Shown piece by piece: positions 1 through 10,063 of a stretch of DNA of 64,000 bases (within the stretch, counting starts at the first letter, position 1; every line of letters begins with the position of its first letter). Location: contig OY829537.1 of NCBI GenBank assembly GCA_963691705.1, forward strand, positions 66,912,352-66,976,351, written 5' to 3'. The stretch is from Viola odorata (lineage: Eukaryota > Streptophyta > Magnoliopsida > Malpighiales > Violaceae). The notes beneath the pieces were generated by a model. It was not told the origin of the DNA and made no database searches. It was given only the letters and a program-made list of their open reading frames with translations. A program made the translations under genes and the position numbers.

Positions 1-2634
1 TAGGTTTAGGGAACCTTAATCGTCATGGCATAAGAAATATAATAAATAAAAACTAAAGGCATAAAAAAGGGGTATGGACCCTAGACAAAGGTTCGGGGTC
101 TTATTATGGTCTCGGGAAGGTGTTAGGCACCCGAGTCACATCCGAAAACGGTTACTGATTGATGAGAGAGGTGTTTAAAAGGTGTTTGATAAAAATGCAT
201 TTTTGAAAAGGGGGCCCTCAGAGGAATCGTCACTTTAGTCTTCTCTATGATCGTGACCGTTTAGGAATAATTAATCGTTGGACGGGGTTACCATTTTAAA
301 AATCATTCAGACGGGGTTACCATTTATCAAGACCGATTGATTATTCCTGACTGTAACGTGATGGGACTGAATTTTTTGTAAGACTGAATGAGCGCCCTCT
401 ATTTCATCATCGGGCCATGCATGATTAAATTGATTACTACGTGATTATATCATGGATTGCTAACAGAGTAAAAATTTAAATGATAGATTTTGAAATGATA
501 AGCTGATGTGGGATCGAAGCCACCACGTACATGCAGTCAATATAAGTGAGAATTTAAAATCCTATGAACATGACATTTTAAGCAAATCTTTAAACACGTT
601 GTTCATGTGAGTTGATTGTAGTTCTAGCAATTCTATATATCATGCGGACAATTGACATTTACGAAAAGTGTTGAATAAATAAAAAGGAATGAAAGGTGTA
701 CTTTTGAGCGAAGCTTGAATTTAAAACCTACAAAATAAGAGTGTTAGGAATAGGTCGAAAAATAAATAAGCAATTCATGAGTGCGAGAATTTAAACAATG
801 ACTTGACGCGTACGAAAATTTAAATGCTGATTTGAGGTATGCGAGAAATGATGAATTGACGCATACGAACATTGAAATGATGATTTGATAAGTGCAAGAA
901 ATTAAATGATGATTTGATGCGTGAAGAAAATTTAAATGCTGGTTTGTTGATAAGGTGCGAAAATTAAATGATGACAGTTGATAAGTGCGAGAATTTAAAT
1001 GATGGTTTGACGAAAAATTAAGTAACGATTTGATGAAAAATAATAATACGAAGCATACGAATATTTTTACGGAAATATGATCCGAGATCTCGGAAAGAAA
1101 CAAAAATGGGTTGCGCCCTAATAATAAAGAAAGTGAAAGGAAAAATGGAAAATGGGCCAGGAATAGTGTCTGACCCATGAAAATAAAAAAGGAAGGGTGA
1201 TGGGCCAAGCCCATCACCTTCGACGTGAATAGGACACTATTCATCGTCCTCTTCCTTGGTCGCTGGCATTATTGCCGGCGGCCAAGCTCCGGCCACAGGT
1301 GGCCATTTTGCGAGATCTTTGTACTGAGAGGCTCGTCTCCACGACGGCGTCTCGACCGTACGAACCCTGAATTTTAATTTAAATCGTACCGAGTTTAATT
1401 TCGAAAAAAGGACAAAACTGTTAATTATCGAAAACTAGTTAATTCACGCGATTTACCTAACGATTACTTAAATTGAAAGTATGTATTTAATCTACAGCAT
1501 GCATATGAATTAATGGCATGACGAAAAGCAATTTATTCGATCAATATAAGGCTAAACGAATTTAAAGAAAAGAAAAGCATAAAAACAAAAGAAAAAGCTT
1601 GAAAAAAAAAACTATAAAAGCTTTGAACTGAGGCAATCGAAGCTCTAAGTGAGCTATCGATCAAGAGAGGGAAGAAGCAAGGTTTTCTGACAAAGTTGGT
1701 GTCGTTTGAATGTTGAGGAGGGCTTGGTATTTATAGGCCGAAGTCGCGTGGCTACTGGACGCGAGGGACGCTAGTGGAGGTCGTGACCGTGAGCGGGCGG
1801 GGCTAGGGCTGCTGTGCTGGCGGAGCTAGGCGTGGAGGTGACTGCTCGGACGTGGCAAGAAGCGACGGGAGCAGGTTGCTCGGTGGCCTGCTCCACTGCA
1901 CGTCCACGCCCACGGTGCATGCGCATCATGCAAGGTAATTCAAGGGTCGTTGATCTGGTTGACTTTCCTTGGTTGACCAGATCAACGACCATGATTAAAT
2001 GGCCCTTTACTTTATTTAAATGGCCTCGAGCCGATTCCCGCGAACAAACGTTCAAACTTTTCAAGCCGAAGGTACTAGCGCGTAGAGAAAAATACAGTCA
2101 ACTTAACTATCTACAGCGAATGACGAGAATTTTTCGTTTAACGTGTTTATTTTCGCGTTAAAAAATGTGAAATGTTCGGACGGAAAATAAATGACGTTAC
2201 GATGAAAATTACACGAAACGCTATAGACCGTTGTGAACGAAAAAAAAGGTAGCAACTAGTTGATGGAAAACATTCCAAGTTTGAGCTATTGTCCGAGCTT
2301 ACTTACTCGGGTCCAATAAAAGCTCAAACAAAAATAATAATAAAAAAATAAAAAAACTAAAAAATGCACTAAAATACTAAAAATCTTAAAGTTCATGTGA
2401 TGACCTAAAACGAAGAAAAAACGAGCAAATGACTGCCGGATAATTAAAAATGTTATTTTTAAGTCTAAAAATAATAATGAAAATACGTGACGAGAAATTA
2501 AAAATGCTATTTCGAACGCCGACGATGATAATGACGATGCTAAAACGCGATCAAAATTTTAAAAATGCTAACGAAAGTAAATGACAGAAATGCTAAAATT
2601 AATTAAAAATGGCGTCAAAATTCGGGTATCAACA
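1..2634 (-). mobile_element. 3' LTR of Ogre-like element D (runs off the left edge)
   Basis: This is a long LTR read on the minus strand. Its 5' end is the TGTTGATACCCG end at 2634, next to a polypurine tract at 2635-2650. Its other end lies about 110 bp before base 1, judging from the related LTR that starts at 49660. The block from base 1 to about 180 (GTTTAGGGAACC, CATGGCATAA, GGAAGGTGTTAGGCACCCGAGTC) recurs at about 17120, 26410 and 49770, and in reverse complement at about 29340-29500 and 58860-59040. A promoter-like TATAAATA lies at 1728-1735 on the minus strand. About 770-1020 is a degenerate run of roughly 40-bp units built on GCGAGAATTTAAATGATG-like words. Confidence 0.85.
1945..1990. 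repeat. Inverted repeat (hairpin) inside LTR D
   Basis: A perfect 15-bp arm, GGTCGTTGATCTGGT at 1945-1959, is followed by its reverse complement at 1976-1990 with a 16-base loop. The matching places in the related LTRs (about 25440 and 51120) keep only fragments of it, so the hairpin looks specific to this copy. A role in transcript folding is inference. Confidence 0.7.
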
Positions 2635-2650
2635 GTTGTCCTCTCTTTAC
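2635..2650 (-). other. Polypurine tract of element D
   Basis: Read on the minus strand this is GTAAAGAGAGGACAAC, directly before the LTR start TGTTG. It closely matches the tract GTAAAGAGGGGGCAAC before the 3' LTR of element A (56761-56776). This fixes D as a minus-strand element whose interior lies to the right. Confidence 0.8.
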
Positions 2651-2744
2651 TGTCTTATTGAAGTATTTGATAAGCAGTAAAGACAGTTGCCCCTACATTT
2701 CCGAATTTTGGCGACACCGCAGGTCTTACCTCAAACTTACAGTG

Positions 2745-3611
2745 ATGATGTCACTCTGGGAGGAGGTAAGTTGCTGCTGTCACTGTGCGAGGAGGTAGTT
2801 TGTCGATGTTATTCGTTCATGTCACTCTGGGAGGAGATATTTTTTTGGTGTCACTCTGGGAGGAGGTAAGTTGATGTCACTCTGGGAGGAGGTATATTTT
2901 TGATGGTGTTATTGGGTGATGAGGAAACTGAGGCTGTCACTCTAGGAGGAGGCAATCTGTTGATGTCACTCTAGGAGGAGATAGATTGTTGATCGGATAT
3001 CCTGCAAGGATGTAAACTTAGATCTACTCGGGTATTGATAGAAACATAAGTTGCAGAAAATGTAAATGGCAACTACTCTACCAGGAATGGAAGATAGTTT
3101 TACGAAAATATAAATGACGGTCCCACTAGGGGTTTGACATGCAACAGACGTTGCTTAGGGAGGATAATGTGTGATTCATAGATGTATGAATGATTTTTCC
3201 TAATGATGTCACTCTAGGAGGAGGAAATGATTATGCAGAAATGTAGAATTATGTAAATGATGTCACTCTGGGAGGAGAAAAATGCATGTTGTCATTCTAG
3301 GAGGAGGAAATACGTGCTGTCACTCTAGGAGGAGGAAATATAAAGCTGTCACTCTAGGAGGGGGAAATATAAAGTTATCACTCTAGGAGGAGAAAATATA
3401 AAGTTGTCGCTCTAGGAGGAGGAAATATAAAGTTGTCACTCTAAGAGGAGGAAATATAAATGCTGAAATTTAAATGACGTTAATCCCGTAGGAGAAGATG
3501 CGAGGTGCGGAAATAAACTAATTGCCACTTTAGGAGGACGAAACGTAGATGCTATCGCTCTAGGAGGAGGGAATGTATTATGCAGAAATGAAGAATTATG
3601 TAAATGATGTC
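2745..3611. repeat. Tandem array of TGTCACTCTGGGAGGAGG-type units
   Basis: About twenty or more copies of a core TGTCACTCT(G/A)GGAGGAGG are separated by short variable spacers, often TAAGTTGA or AAATATAAAG. The array is interrupted by element G and its last two copies reappear at about 6180-6230. The period varies from about 25 bp upward. Its place next to the polypurine tract fits the hypervariable 3' UTR arrays known from Tat/Ogre elements. There is no leader and no conserved spacer length, so it is not CRISPR-like. Confidence 0.85.
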
Positions 3612-3690
3612 TGATACGGGTATGATATGAGCATGAAGTCTAGGCCAAGCTGTCCGTCTAGGCCAAGATGTGTGTCTAGGCCAAGACTGC

Positions 3691-3810
3691 CCGTCTAGGC
3701 CAAGCACACCAGTCTAGGCCGAGACCGTGCGCCGCATTGCCATCGCACGTCCGTCTAGGCCAAGCACACCAGTCTAGGCCGAGACCGTGCCCCGCATTGC
3801 CATCGCACGT
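3691..3810. repeat. 60-bp tandem duplication in the 5' LTR of G
   Basis: Bases 3691-3750 and 3751-3810 are the same 60-bp unit with a single G/C difference. It starts CCGTCTAGGCCAAGCACACC and ends CATCGCACGT. It lies in a wider zone rich in GTCTAGGCCAAG words (3640-3930). It explains why the 5' LTR is longer than the 3' LTR. Confidence 0.9.
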
Positions 3811-4344
3811 CCATCTTGCCCTCGCAGCCCCGCGCCCGTCTTGCCCTCTCAGGCCCGAGCCTCATCTTGCCCTCGTGGGACCATGCCCTATCTCGCCCCC
3901 GCCATCTAGGCCAAGCCCACTAGTCTAGGCCAAGACCGATGCTCAAGACCCTTTGTTAAGGGTATTTAGGGGTTTTCCCCATGTAATAACCTAGTAGTAT
4001 AAATAGTGAACAATAGGTTCATTTTAGACTTGTCTTTGTTTTTGTTGAGTTATCTCCTAACAAAGACCAAACTTTAGCTTAGTTAAATGGGGTTCTTAAA
4101 ACCTCCCCTTCTTCTCCTCTTAGATTAGAGATCCTTGTATGCTTGTGGTAAGTTTGTCTAGGAATCATCCCTAGAAGGGTTTACCGTGTATGCAAGTTAG
4201 TTTATTATTTATACATCAAAACACCTTCATCTTCATCCATAAATCCGCTGCATCTATTCCACAATCTCCTTGCGACGTTATCCTCTCCATCAATCTCCAT
4301 CTAATCGACGATCCAACCTCCCAAAGAGGACTAGATCTTCGTGA

Positions 4345-5556
4345 GCCCTCACGACAATCTTATGGGTATGAGCAGCCAGACCGCATTGATGAGCGCCCAC
4401 ACCGCCCCTCTCTCCCTTATGTAGCGCCACCTCCGTATGGTGCCCGTAGCTCATCACGCGTGATAGAGGCGCCGGTTGATCACATCCTTTACCCTCACGG
4501 ACGTGACTATGTTCCATATGTGCCACTATCATCACGCCGTGACCTTAGGCCTCTTAGTGCACCTCCTCGTCGTGCCCTACCTTATCACGAGGTGTCATCA
4601 TCACGCCTTGACCGTAGGCCTCCTTCGGGCTCATCTAGCGCACTTCCCCGTCGTGCCCCACCTTACCACACGATGCCATCTTCCCCTCAGGCCCGAGTAC
4701 CACATCATGCATCCATGGGTTTGTATGACCACTTGGAGAACCCTTCGGATATCTTGGCCGAGTTGCGACGCAGATTGGAGGTAATCAACTCCTCATCCCA
4801 ACGAGTTGAAGCACCACCTCAACCTTCTCCTAATGGCCCTTCCGCCACTCCCACGCGAGTTTCTTCTAGTGTTGACTTGGCTGAGCCGCCACCACTTCTT
4901 GAGGATGAGGTACTCCCATCCGGTTCGCATTCTATTGAGAAGGGCTTGGCCCCAAGTGCTGAGAACTTGCTTAGTTGCCCTTCGCGAGATGATGATATGG
5001 AGTTTGGGAGCGAAGAGAGTGCTAGTGTGCCTTGTGAGTTCTCTTCGGACAGTCATGAGAAAGTTGTCCATTGTCTGGCGTTGCAGCATCATTTTTGGTC
5101 CCTTGGGAGTGATTTTTCCATCATTCCGAAGGTACCTACACATAGCTTTGAGTACCCGTTTCTACTTGGTTTTGGGCATGTGAGCCGCGTACCTTTCCTT
5201 CTGTTTTTGGGACCTCTATGTGGTGTCATGGTCCCGCACCTTATCCGGACCCGATCCGCCGCTCCTTTGGCCATCCGTAGTACCCGCGCCTACTCGTCTA
5301 CTACTTTGTGCCCACACTTGATCCGTATTTTGTCCCTTCTCCGTCTTGGCCGATATTTGGTTGTTCCTGGATTTTTCCCATCTGCGCCTACTTGCCTTGC
5401 CCGAGGACGGCCTCCACCTTGGCCTATATTCTCCGAGAGTTGTGTTTTGAGGGCTCCGTGTGTGGCCACAAGCCGAGAGCTTTTCTTAGCCCGCTTAGCC
5501 TTTCAAGGGATTGACCCTATAGATTCGAGGCTGAATCTCTCTAAAGGTGGATGGAG
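4345..5556 (+). pseudogene. Proline/arginine-rich open frame inside element G
   Basis: An open frame of 512 codons begins in the 5' LTR (4190) and ends in the 3' LTR (5728), so the whole ORF is not a normal gene. The interior part encodes a Pro-, Ser- and Arg-rich stretch. It has two related repeats, RDLRPLSAPPRRALPYH and RLDRRPPSG..LPRRAPPYH, then YDHLENPSDILAELRRRLE. After about residue 300 it becomes hydrophobic and unlikely. I recognise no named domain. It may be a decayed gag remnant or a captured sequence. Confidence 0.3.
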
Positions 5557-6639
5557 TGATACGAGCATGGAAGCCTCCCTTCGAGCCCTACACGACCACG
5601 CCGAGGCCTTGCCCGTGCCATCGCACGCCCTTGCGCACCCACGCCTTCACCTTGCGCTCCCGAGCCTCATCTTGCCCTCGCAGGACCGTGCCCCATCTTG
5701 CCCTCGCCGTCTAGGCCAAGCCCCCTAGTCTATGCCAAGACTGATGCTCAAGACCCTTTGTTAAGGGTATTTAGGGGTTTTCCCCATGTAATAACCTAGT
5801 AGTATAAATAGTGAACACTAGGTTCATTTTAGACTTATCTTTATTTTTGTTGAGTTATCTCCTAACCAAGACCAAACTTTAACTTAGTTAAATGGGGTTC
5901 TTAAAACCTCCCCTTCTTCTCCTCTTGGATTAGAGATCCTTGTATGCTTGTGGTAAGTTTGTCTAGGAATCATCCCTAGAAGGGTTTACCGTGTATGCAA
6001 GTTAGTTTATTATTTATACATCAAAACACCTTCATCTTCATCCATAAATCCGCTGCATCTATTCCGCAATCTCATTGCGACGTTATCCTCTCCATCAATC
6101 TCCATCTAATCGACGATCCAACCTCCCAAAGAGGACTAGATCCATGCAACGACTCCAAACCGGAACCGATCTTGTATCATTGTCACTCTGGGAGGAGGAA
6201 ATATGCACATGATGTCACTCTGGGAGGAGAGGAATGCTCTTTTGCTAGCAGCGACCTTGATACGAACCTAGAATGCGTCTGCATCCTGCTCAGGAGGTAA
6301 CGACCCCAAGGACAAGACTTCCCCACGATTTGCAGTCATAAGCAGTCCTCACTTGATATTAGTGTTTGCACTCACGCTCTGAAACAAGGCTAAGTGTTTT
6401 ACGCTCATAAAGATGCAACTAACATGATACATAATTTTCAATTCGCAATGTCAATCCAAGTGAATAGACTTCAAATGAAGATGCACATGCATGGGCATTC
6501 TAATAATCAATGGGACTTTTACGGAAAATAATGAAAGGACATGAAATGTCCAGAAAGAAGCTTGTTTTGGTAAAGATGTACTTTTTTGAAGGTTTTTGAT
6601 GAGTGATGCTTTGTCGATTGGCCCTGATGAGGGCGAGGT

Positions 6640-6990
6640 GCTCGAGTTCTTTCACCTTTTGCTGGGGACGCTTTCTTGACAGAGTGCATGAGCCCTTGGA
6701 TCCTTGCTGTGGACGCTTTCCGGTCGGCTAGGGGCCTTCTTCTCGATTCTTTGCTGGAGAATATTTTCTTTGAGATTCCTTGAGTTGGCTCTGGGCCCTT
6801 TCTCTTCTCGAGTCTTCACTGGGGAGTGTTGTCGCTGTTCTTTTCGCGATCTGCTACTTGGACTGGCCTTGGGCCCTTTTTCCTCTCGAGTCCTTACTAG
6901 GGATGCTTGCTTTGAGATTTCTCGAGTTCGCCTTGGGCCCTTTTTCTTGAGTCTTTACTGGGGAATGTTTTCTTCTAGCTTTCTCGAGTT
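6640..6990. repeat. Degenerate tandem repeat of about 75 bp in D
   Basis: Four to five diverged units share the order CTTTACTGGGGA, TTTTCTTTGAGATT, CTCGAGTT, TTGGGCCCTTTTTC. A plus-strand frame here (6704-7192) has repeats in its protein only because of this, so it is not called a gene. Confidence 0.6.
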
Positions 6991-7039
6991 TAGTTGTCCC
7001 CGGGCTGTGCTTGCTTCGGTTCTTCGAATGTCTCTGAGC

Positions 7040-7150
7040 ATTTTTCTTTTCTTTTTCTTTCTCTCTTTTTTTTTTCTTCTTTTCTATTTTTTTCTTTCTT
7101 TTTTTCTTTTTTTCATTTTTGTCCATTTTTTTCTTTTTATTCTTTTTGAT
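7040..7150. repeat. Polypyrimidine low-complexity tract
   Basis: About 110 bp of almost pure T with scattered C on the plus strand, purine on the minus strand. On the minus strand, the sense of D, it gives a Lys/Glu-only translation. No function is assigned. Confidence 0.9.
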
Positions 7151-7958
7151 TTGAAATGCATCAGAGCAGAGCAAGCACAACCTTTGTCTTGATCTCTTCT
7201 CATTCTGGCTTAAGGCTTCGACCTTCATATTTGGGTTTTTGGTCTTTCTTCGGTGATAGTCGATAGCGATCTTCCGGTGACCTTTTCCGTCTCCTTCGTT
7301 GTGAACTTGAACTTGGCATGCTTTTATTTCCGGCTGGCAATCTTAGCTGAAACTACTCCTTGGCTCCCGGGGTATGAGTGATAGTGAAGGTTTTGGTAGG
7401 AGTGACGACATATGTGGTGGAAAGAGGGAAGAAACAAAAAAATGAAGAAGATCGTAAAAGTCCCACATCATTTTATTGCTATCCCATGTCTAATTGCACA
7501 TGTACCCTGGATATTATGTGAATTCAACTAATATCTAGTCAGGCACTTACACTCATGAAAGGATAAGGCACGATGGCTCGAAAATGCTTACCGGGATTTA
7601 TCTATCACTGCTTACGTCGGAGCAAACCGTGGATATAAGAGCAAGCAAGTAAGATCATGCATGATATGTAATTTTGATGGATGCTTTATTTAACAGAGGG
7701 ATTGAACATTCCCGACCTATACAATGCATGAATATGCTTATGAGAGTAGTATGGAATTTTGTTTTAGCCGGGCTAAAAGGGGATTGTTTGATTGATTGAT
7801 AGTTTAAAGCTATGACACGGGGGATGACCTAATTGCAAGAGTTCAATGAGAACCTAAAGGGTTGCCCCCAGTGGGCCAGACGACCACACGTAAATTAAAG
7901 CTACAAACGTGAGCAGGAATGAAAATAAATTTTTAATAAAGAGGGAAGAAAGATGGAC

Positions 7959-8195
7959 TCCCCTGAAATGAGCAGCGGGGCTGCAAGGGCATCTTCCACG
8001 AGCTTTATGCGGATGACAATGGGATGATTGGATTTGTGATTGCTCTGGGATAAAAGGGGAAAACCTTCTGTCCCCGAAATGTGCAGCGGGGCTGCAAGGG
8101 CATCTGCTTACCAGTCTTACGCAAGCAACAAATGGGGGTGACCCAGTTCCTGAAAAAGATACGGCGAGAACAAATGAGGAGTAAATGCAAGACAA
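7959..8195. repeat. Two-copy tandem repeat of about 117 bp in D
   Basis: The core GAAATGAGCAGCGGGGCTGC, followed by AAGGGCATC, recurs as GAAATGTGCAGCGGGGCTGC, again followed by AAGGGCATC, about 117 bp later. The arms continue with weaker similarity. It belongs to the 3' region of element D. Confidence 0.6.
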
Positions 8196-8949
8196 TTTTT
8201 AGCAAAAGTAATGTGATTGATAAGTTTTAAGCTCTCCCTTTTGGGTCACTACTGTGTAACTTGCACCGAATGTTGGTTGATGATGGCTTTGCTTTAGATG
8301 CTTTGCCGCAGCTCTCGTCTCGGCGCGGGTGATACTTGCAGTACGGTTGTTCCTCTTCAGAGAGGAGTTCTGACGCTTTTTGCAGCAAGGGATTGTGGGT
8401 AAAATGAGTGAATGCAATTACCATCAGTCAGCGGTTAGTGGCCCCCAAATCAAAGGATTGATCTTCATCGTGTTGATCATGGTGCGGACATTGAGAAACT
8501 TCTTGAACAAGACCACATTAAGTATGTTGATCGTGGTCTTACGGGGATAGATTTTTGTCGTGCTTCTTCTCTAGGAGTTCTGCATGCAAAGGTGCGCTGG
8601 GCGACCAGGGCGTTTTGGTGATGAGATCCTCCGAAAGGTGAACGAAGGTGGGAGCCTATGTTACTAGCGTCTTGACACCTCGGCTAGTGTAGGATGGGCT
8701 TTAGTCCAGCATTCAGTCATCGCTTGAACTGGATAATAGTATTGCTGCGAAATTCTGACGGTGGATAGTCTTTAAGTTCTTAAGGAGTGTCGCAGGCTCC
8801 GACAATCCTCTAGATGATCGGATGATGGCTTCGCGGGGTGGTCCTACTTTTGATGCATCCGGACCTTTGATACCGGTTGCGGGCTGATTACACTGCATTT
8901 CATCATGTTTTATTGTCCTTTTACTTGTTATTATAGGCAGTAAAACTAC

Positions 8950-9992
8950 TGATTTATCCTTGTATTTCCCATATCTTAGCAGATCTGGTCTGGAGCCAAA
9001 TTATTGAAGATTTGATTAGTGAAGAGCTGGAGCTGATTCCTCGAGTCTTGGCCTGGATCTAGGCCTAGACATATTGAGAATCCGAAGCAGCGCGCACCAG
9101 GCTGTCTTGGCCAAGACTGCGGCCAAGACACCCTTACGATAAAGAAAGTAATGCGGATCGTTTGTACTGCTTCCCACATTGGGCTTTGCAGCTGGCAAGT
9201 AGCAGCTGTCTCGCAATTTTAGAGGGATCTGAAGCGCATATCTCTTGAAGAATCCCGCATGGGTTGATCATCCTTGTACTCTAGTAGAGAAGAGTTGCAG
9301 CCGGTCTAGAAGGAAAGGGAGCACCCGTCGGCTAGACAAAGTAGGTGACTAGTCTCGCGCCAGACTAGAAGAATAAGTAATCTAGGTCAAGACCAAATTG
9401 ACAACCTAGGGTTTCCACAGGGAAACACCTTGACCCAGGTACTGTCTTCCCCTATACCATTGAGGAAGCGAACAACCATTCAAGACAACAGTCAAACGGA
9501 TAAACCCTTTAACCAGCAAGGTGTCCCTTGGCTAGGATTATCAGGAAAGGGAGTACCCGCCAGGTAATTTGAAGAGGAGGGAAGACAGGAGTGAACAGGA
9601 GTACCTCCACTCTATAGCAGTACTACGAATGAAGAGACGAACATACTTGAGTCAATGATCGAAGTATAAGAACACAAGCTCTCATATCGGCCTTACCTGG
9701 AATTCCCTTTTTCCAGACTTATTTCAATCTTGACCCCTGTCTTGGCTAAGACTTTGGCCAATACTATTTTAAACTGTTTTCACTTCTTTCTGTTTTGTCT
9801 TTAGTTTCAGATTCTACCAAACCAAAACTCAGTGACGAGGAAGTCAACCCAAGAACTACATCTCCTAGAGGTCTCTATGGACGATCCTCTTACCACAACC
9901 TACAAACTCTTGTAGACAGTGATAAGTTGTATTTCTATCCCCTTTTCCATACCTATTTCACTATTATATTTGACGTGTTCGACGCGCGATCA
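8950..9992 (+). mobile_element. Probable 5' LTR of Athila-like element E
   Basis: The right end is supported: CGCGATCA ends at 9992 and a primer binding site follows at once. The left end is not resolved and I find no second copy of this LTR in the window. The block carries AGGCCAAGAC/CTTGGCCAAG words and two copies of GGAAAGGGAG(C/T)ACCCG (about 9320 and 9545). I see no coding function in it. Confidence 0.45.
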
Positions 9993-9997
9993 AATTT

Positions 9998-10015
9998 TCG
10001 CGCCGTTGCTGGGGA
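9998..10015 (+). other. Primer binding site of element E
   Basis: TCGCGCCGTTGCTGGGGA differs little from TGGCGCCGTTGCCGGGGA, the tRNA-Asp-type primer site common in Athila elements. It sits 6 bp after the presumed LTR end and 49 bp before the gag start. Confidence 0.65.
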
Positions 10016-10063
10016 CCTCTAACGGTATTTGTAGTTTTTGTTTTATTTTTTTGTTTTTGATAG

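Larger units (their letters stand above)
3612..6179 (+). mobile_element. Non-autonomous LTR element G, nested in D
   Basis: Two direct repeats bound this 2.57-kb element: a 5' LTR at about 3612-4340 and a 3' LTR at 5557-6179. They share about 385 bp at roughly 2% difference (for example 3957-4340 against 5747-6143). Both begin TGATAC, and the 3' copy ends GTATCA. Flanks are ATGTC (3607-3611) and TTGTC (6180-6184), a target-site duplication with one mismatch. AAAGGTGGATGGAG before 5557 is a candidate polypurine tract. The end of the 5' LTR and the primer site look deleted. A TATA-like TATAAATA occurs in each LTR (about 3999 and 5803). No protease, polymerase or integrase is present. Confidence 0.75.
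2651..8900 (-). mobile_element. 3' untranslated interior of Ogre-like element D
   Basis: No reverse transcriptase, integrase or gag is visible here. Read on the minus strand, about 7560-7440 (CATAATATCCAGGGTACATG, AGACATGGGATA) matches about 55197-55320 of element A. About 8760-8700 (CAGCAATACTATTATCCAG) matches about 54750. The block is therefore the same 3' region in the opposite orientation. It holds three tandem-repeat zones, a polypyrimidine tract and the nested element G. Homology to A fades near 8900, where D appears truncated; the rest of D is not found on either side. Confidence 0.65.

Noticed and set aside
2745..3611. A CRISPR-like pattern of short repeats with spacers
   Set aside because: Spacers vary freely in length and are often themselves similar, the repeat core is degenerate, and the context is the 3' UTR of a plant retrotransposon.
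6704..7228. Frames of 162 and 124 codons on opposite strands in D
   Set aside because: They are translations of a degenerate 75-bp repeat and a polypyrimidine tract.
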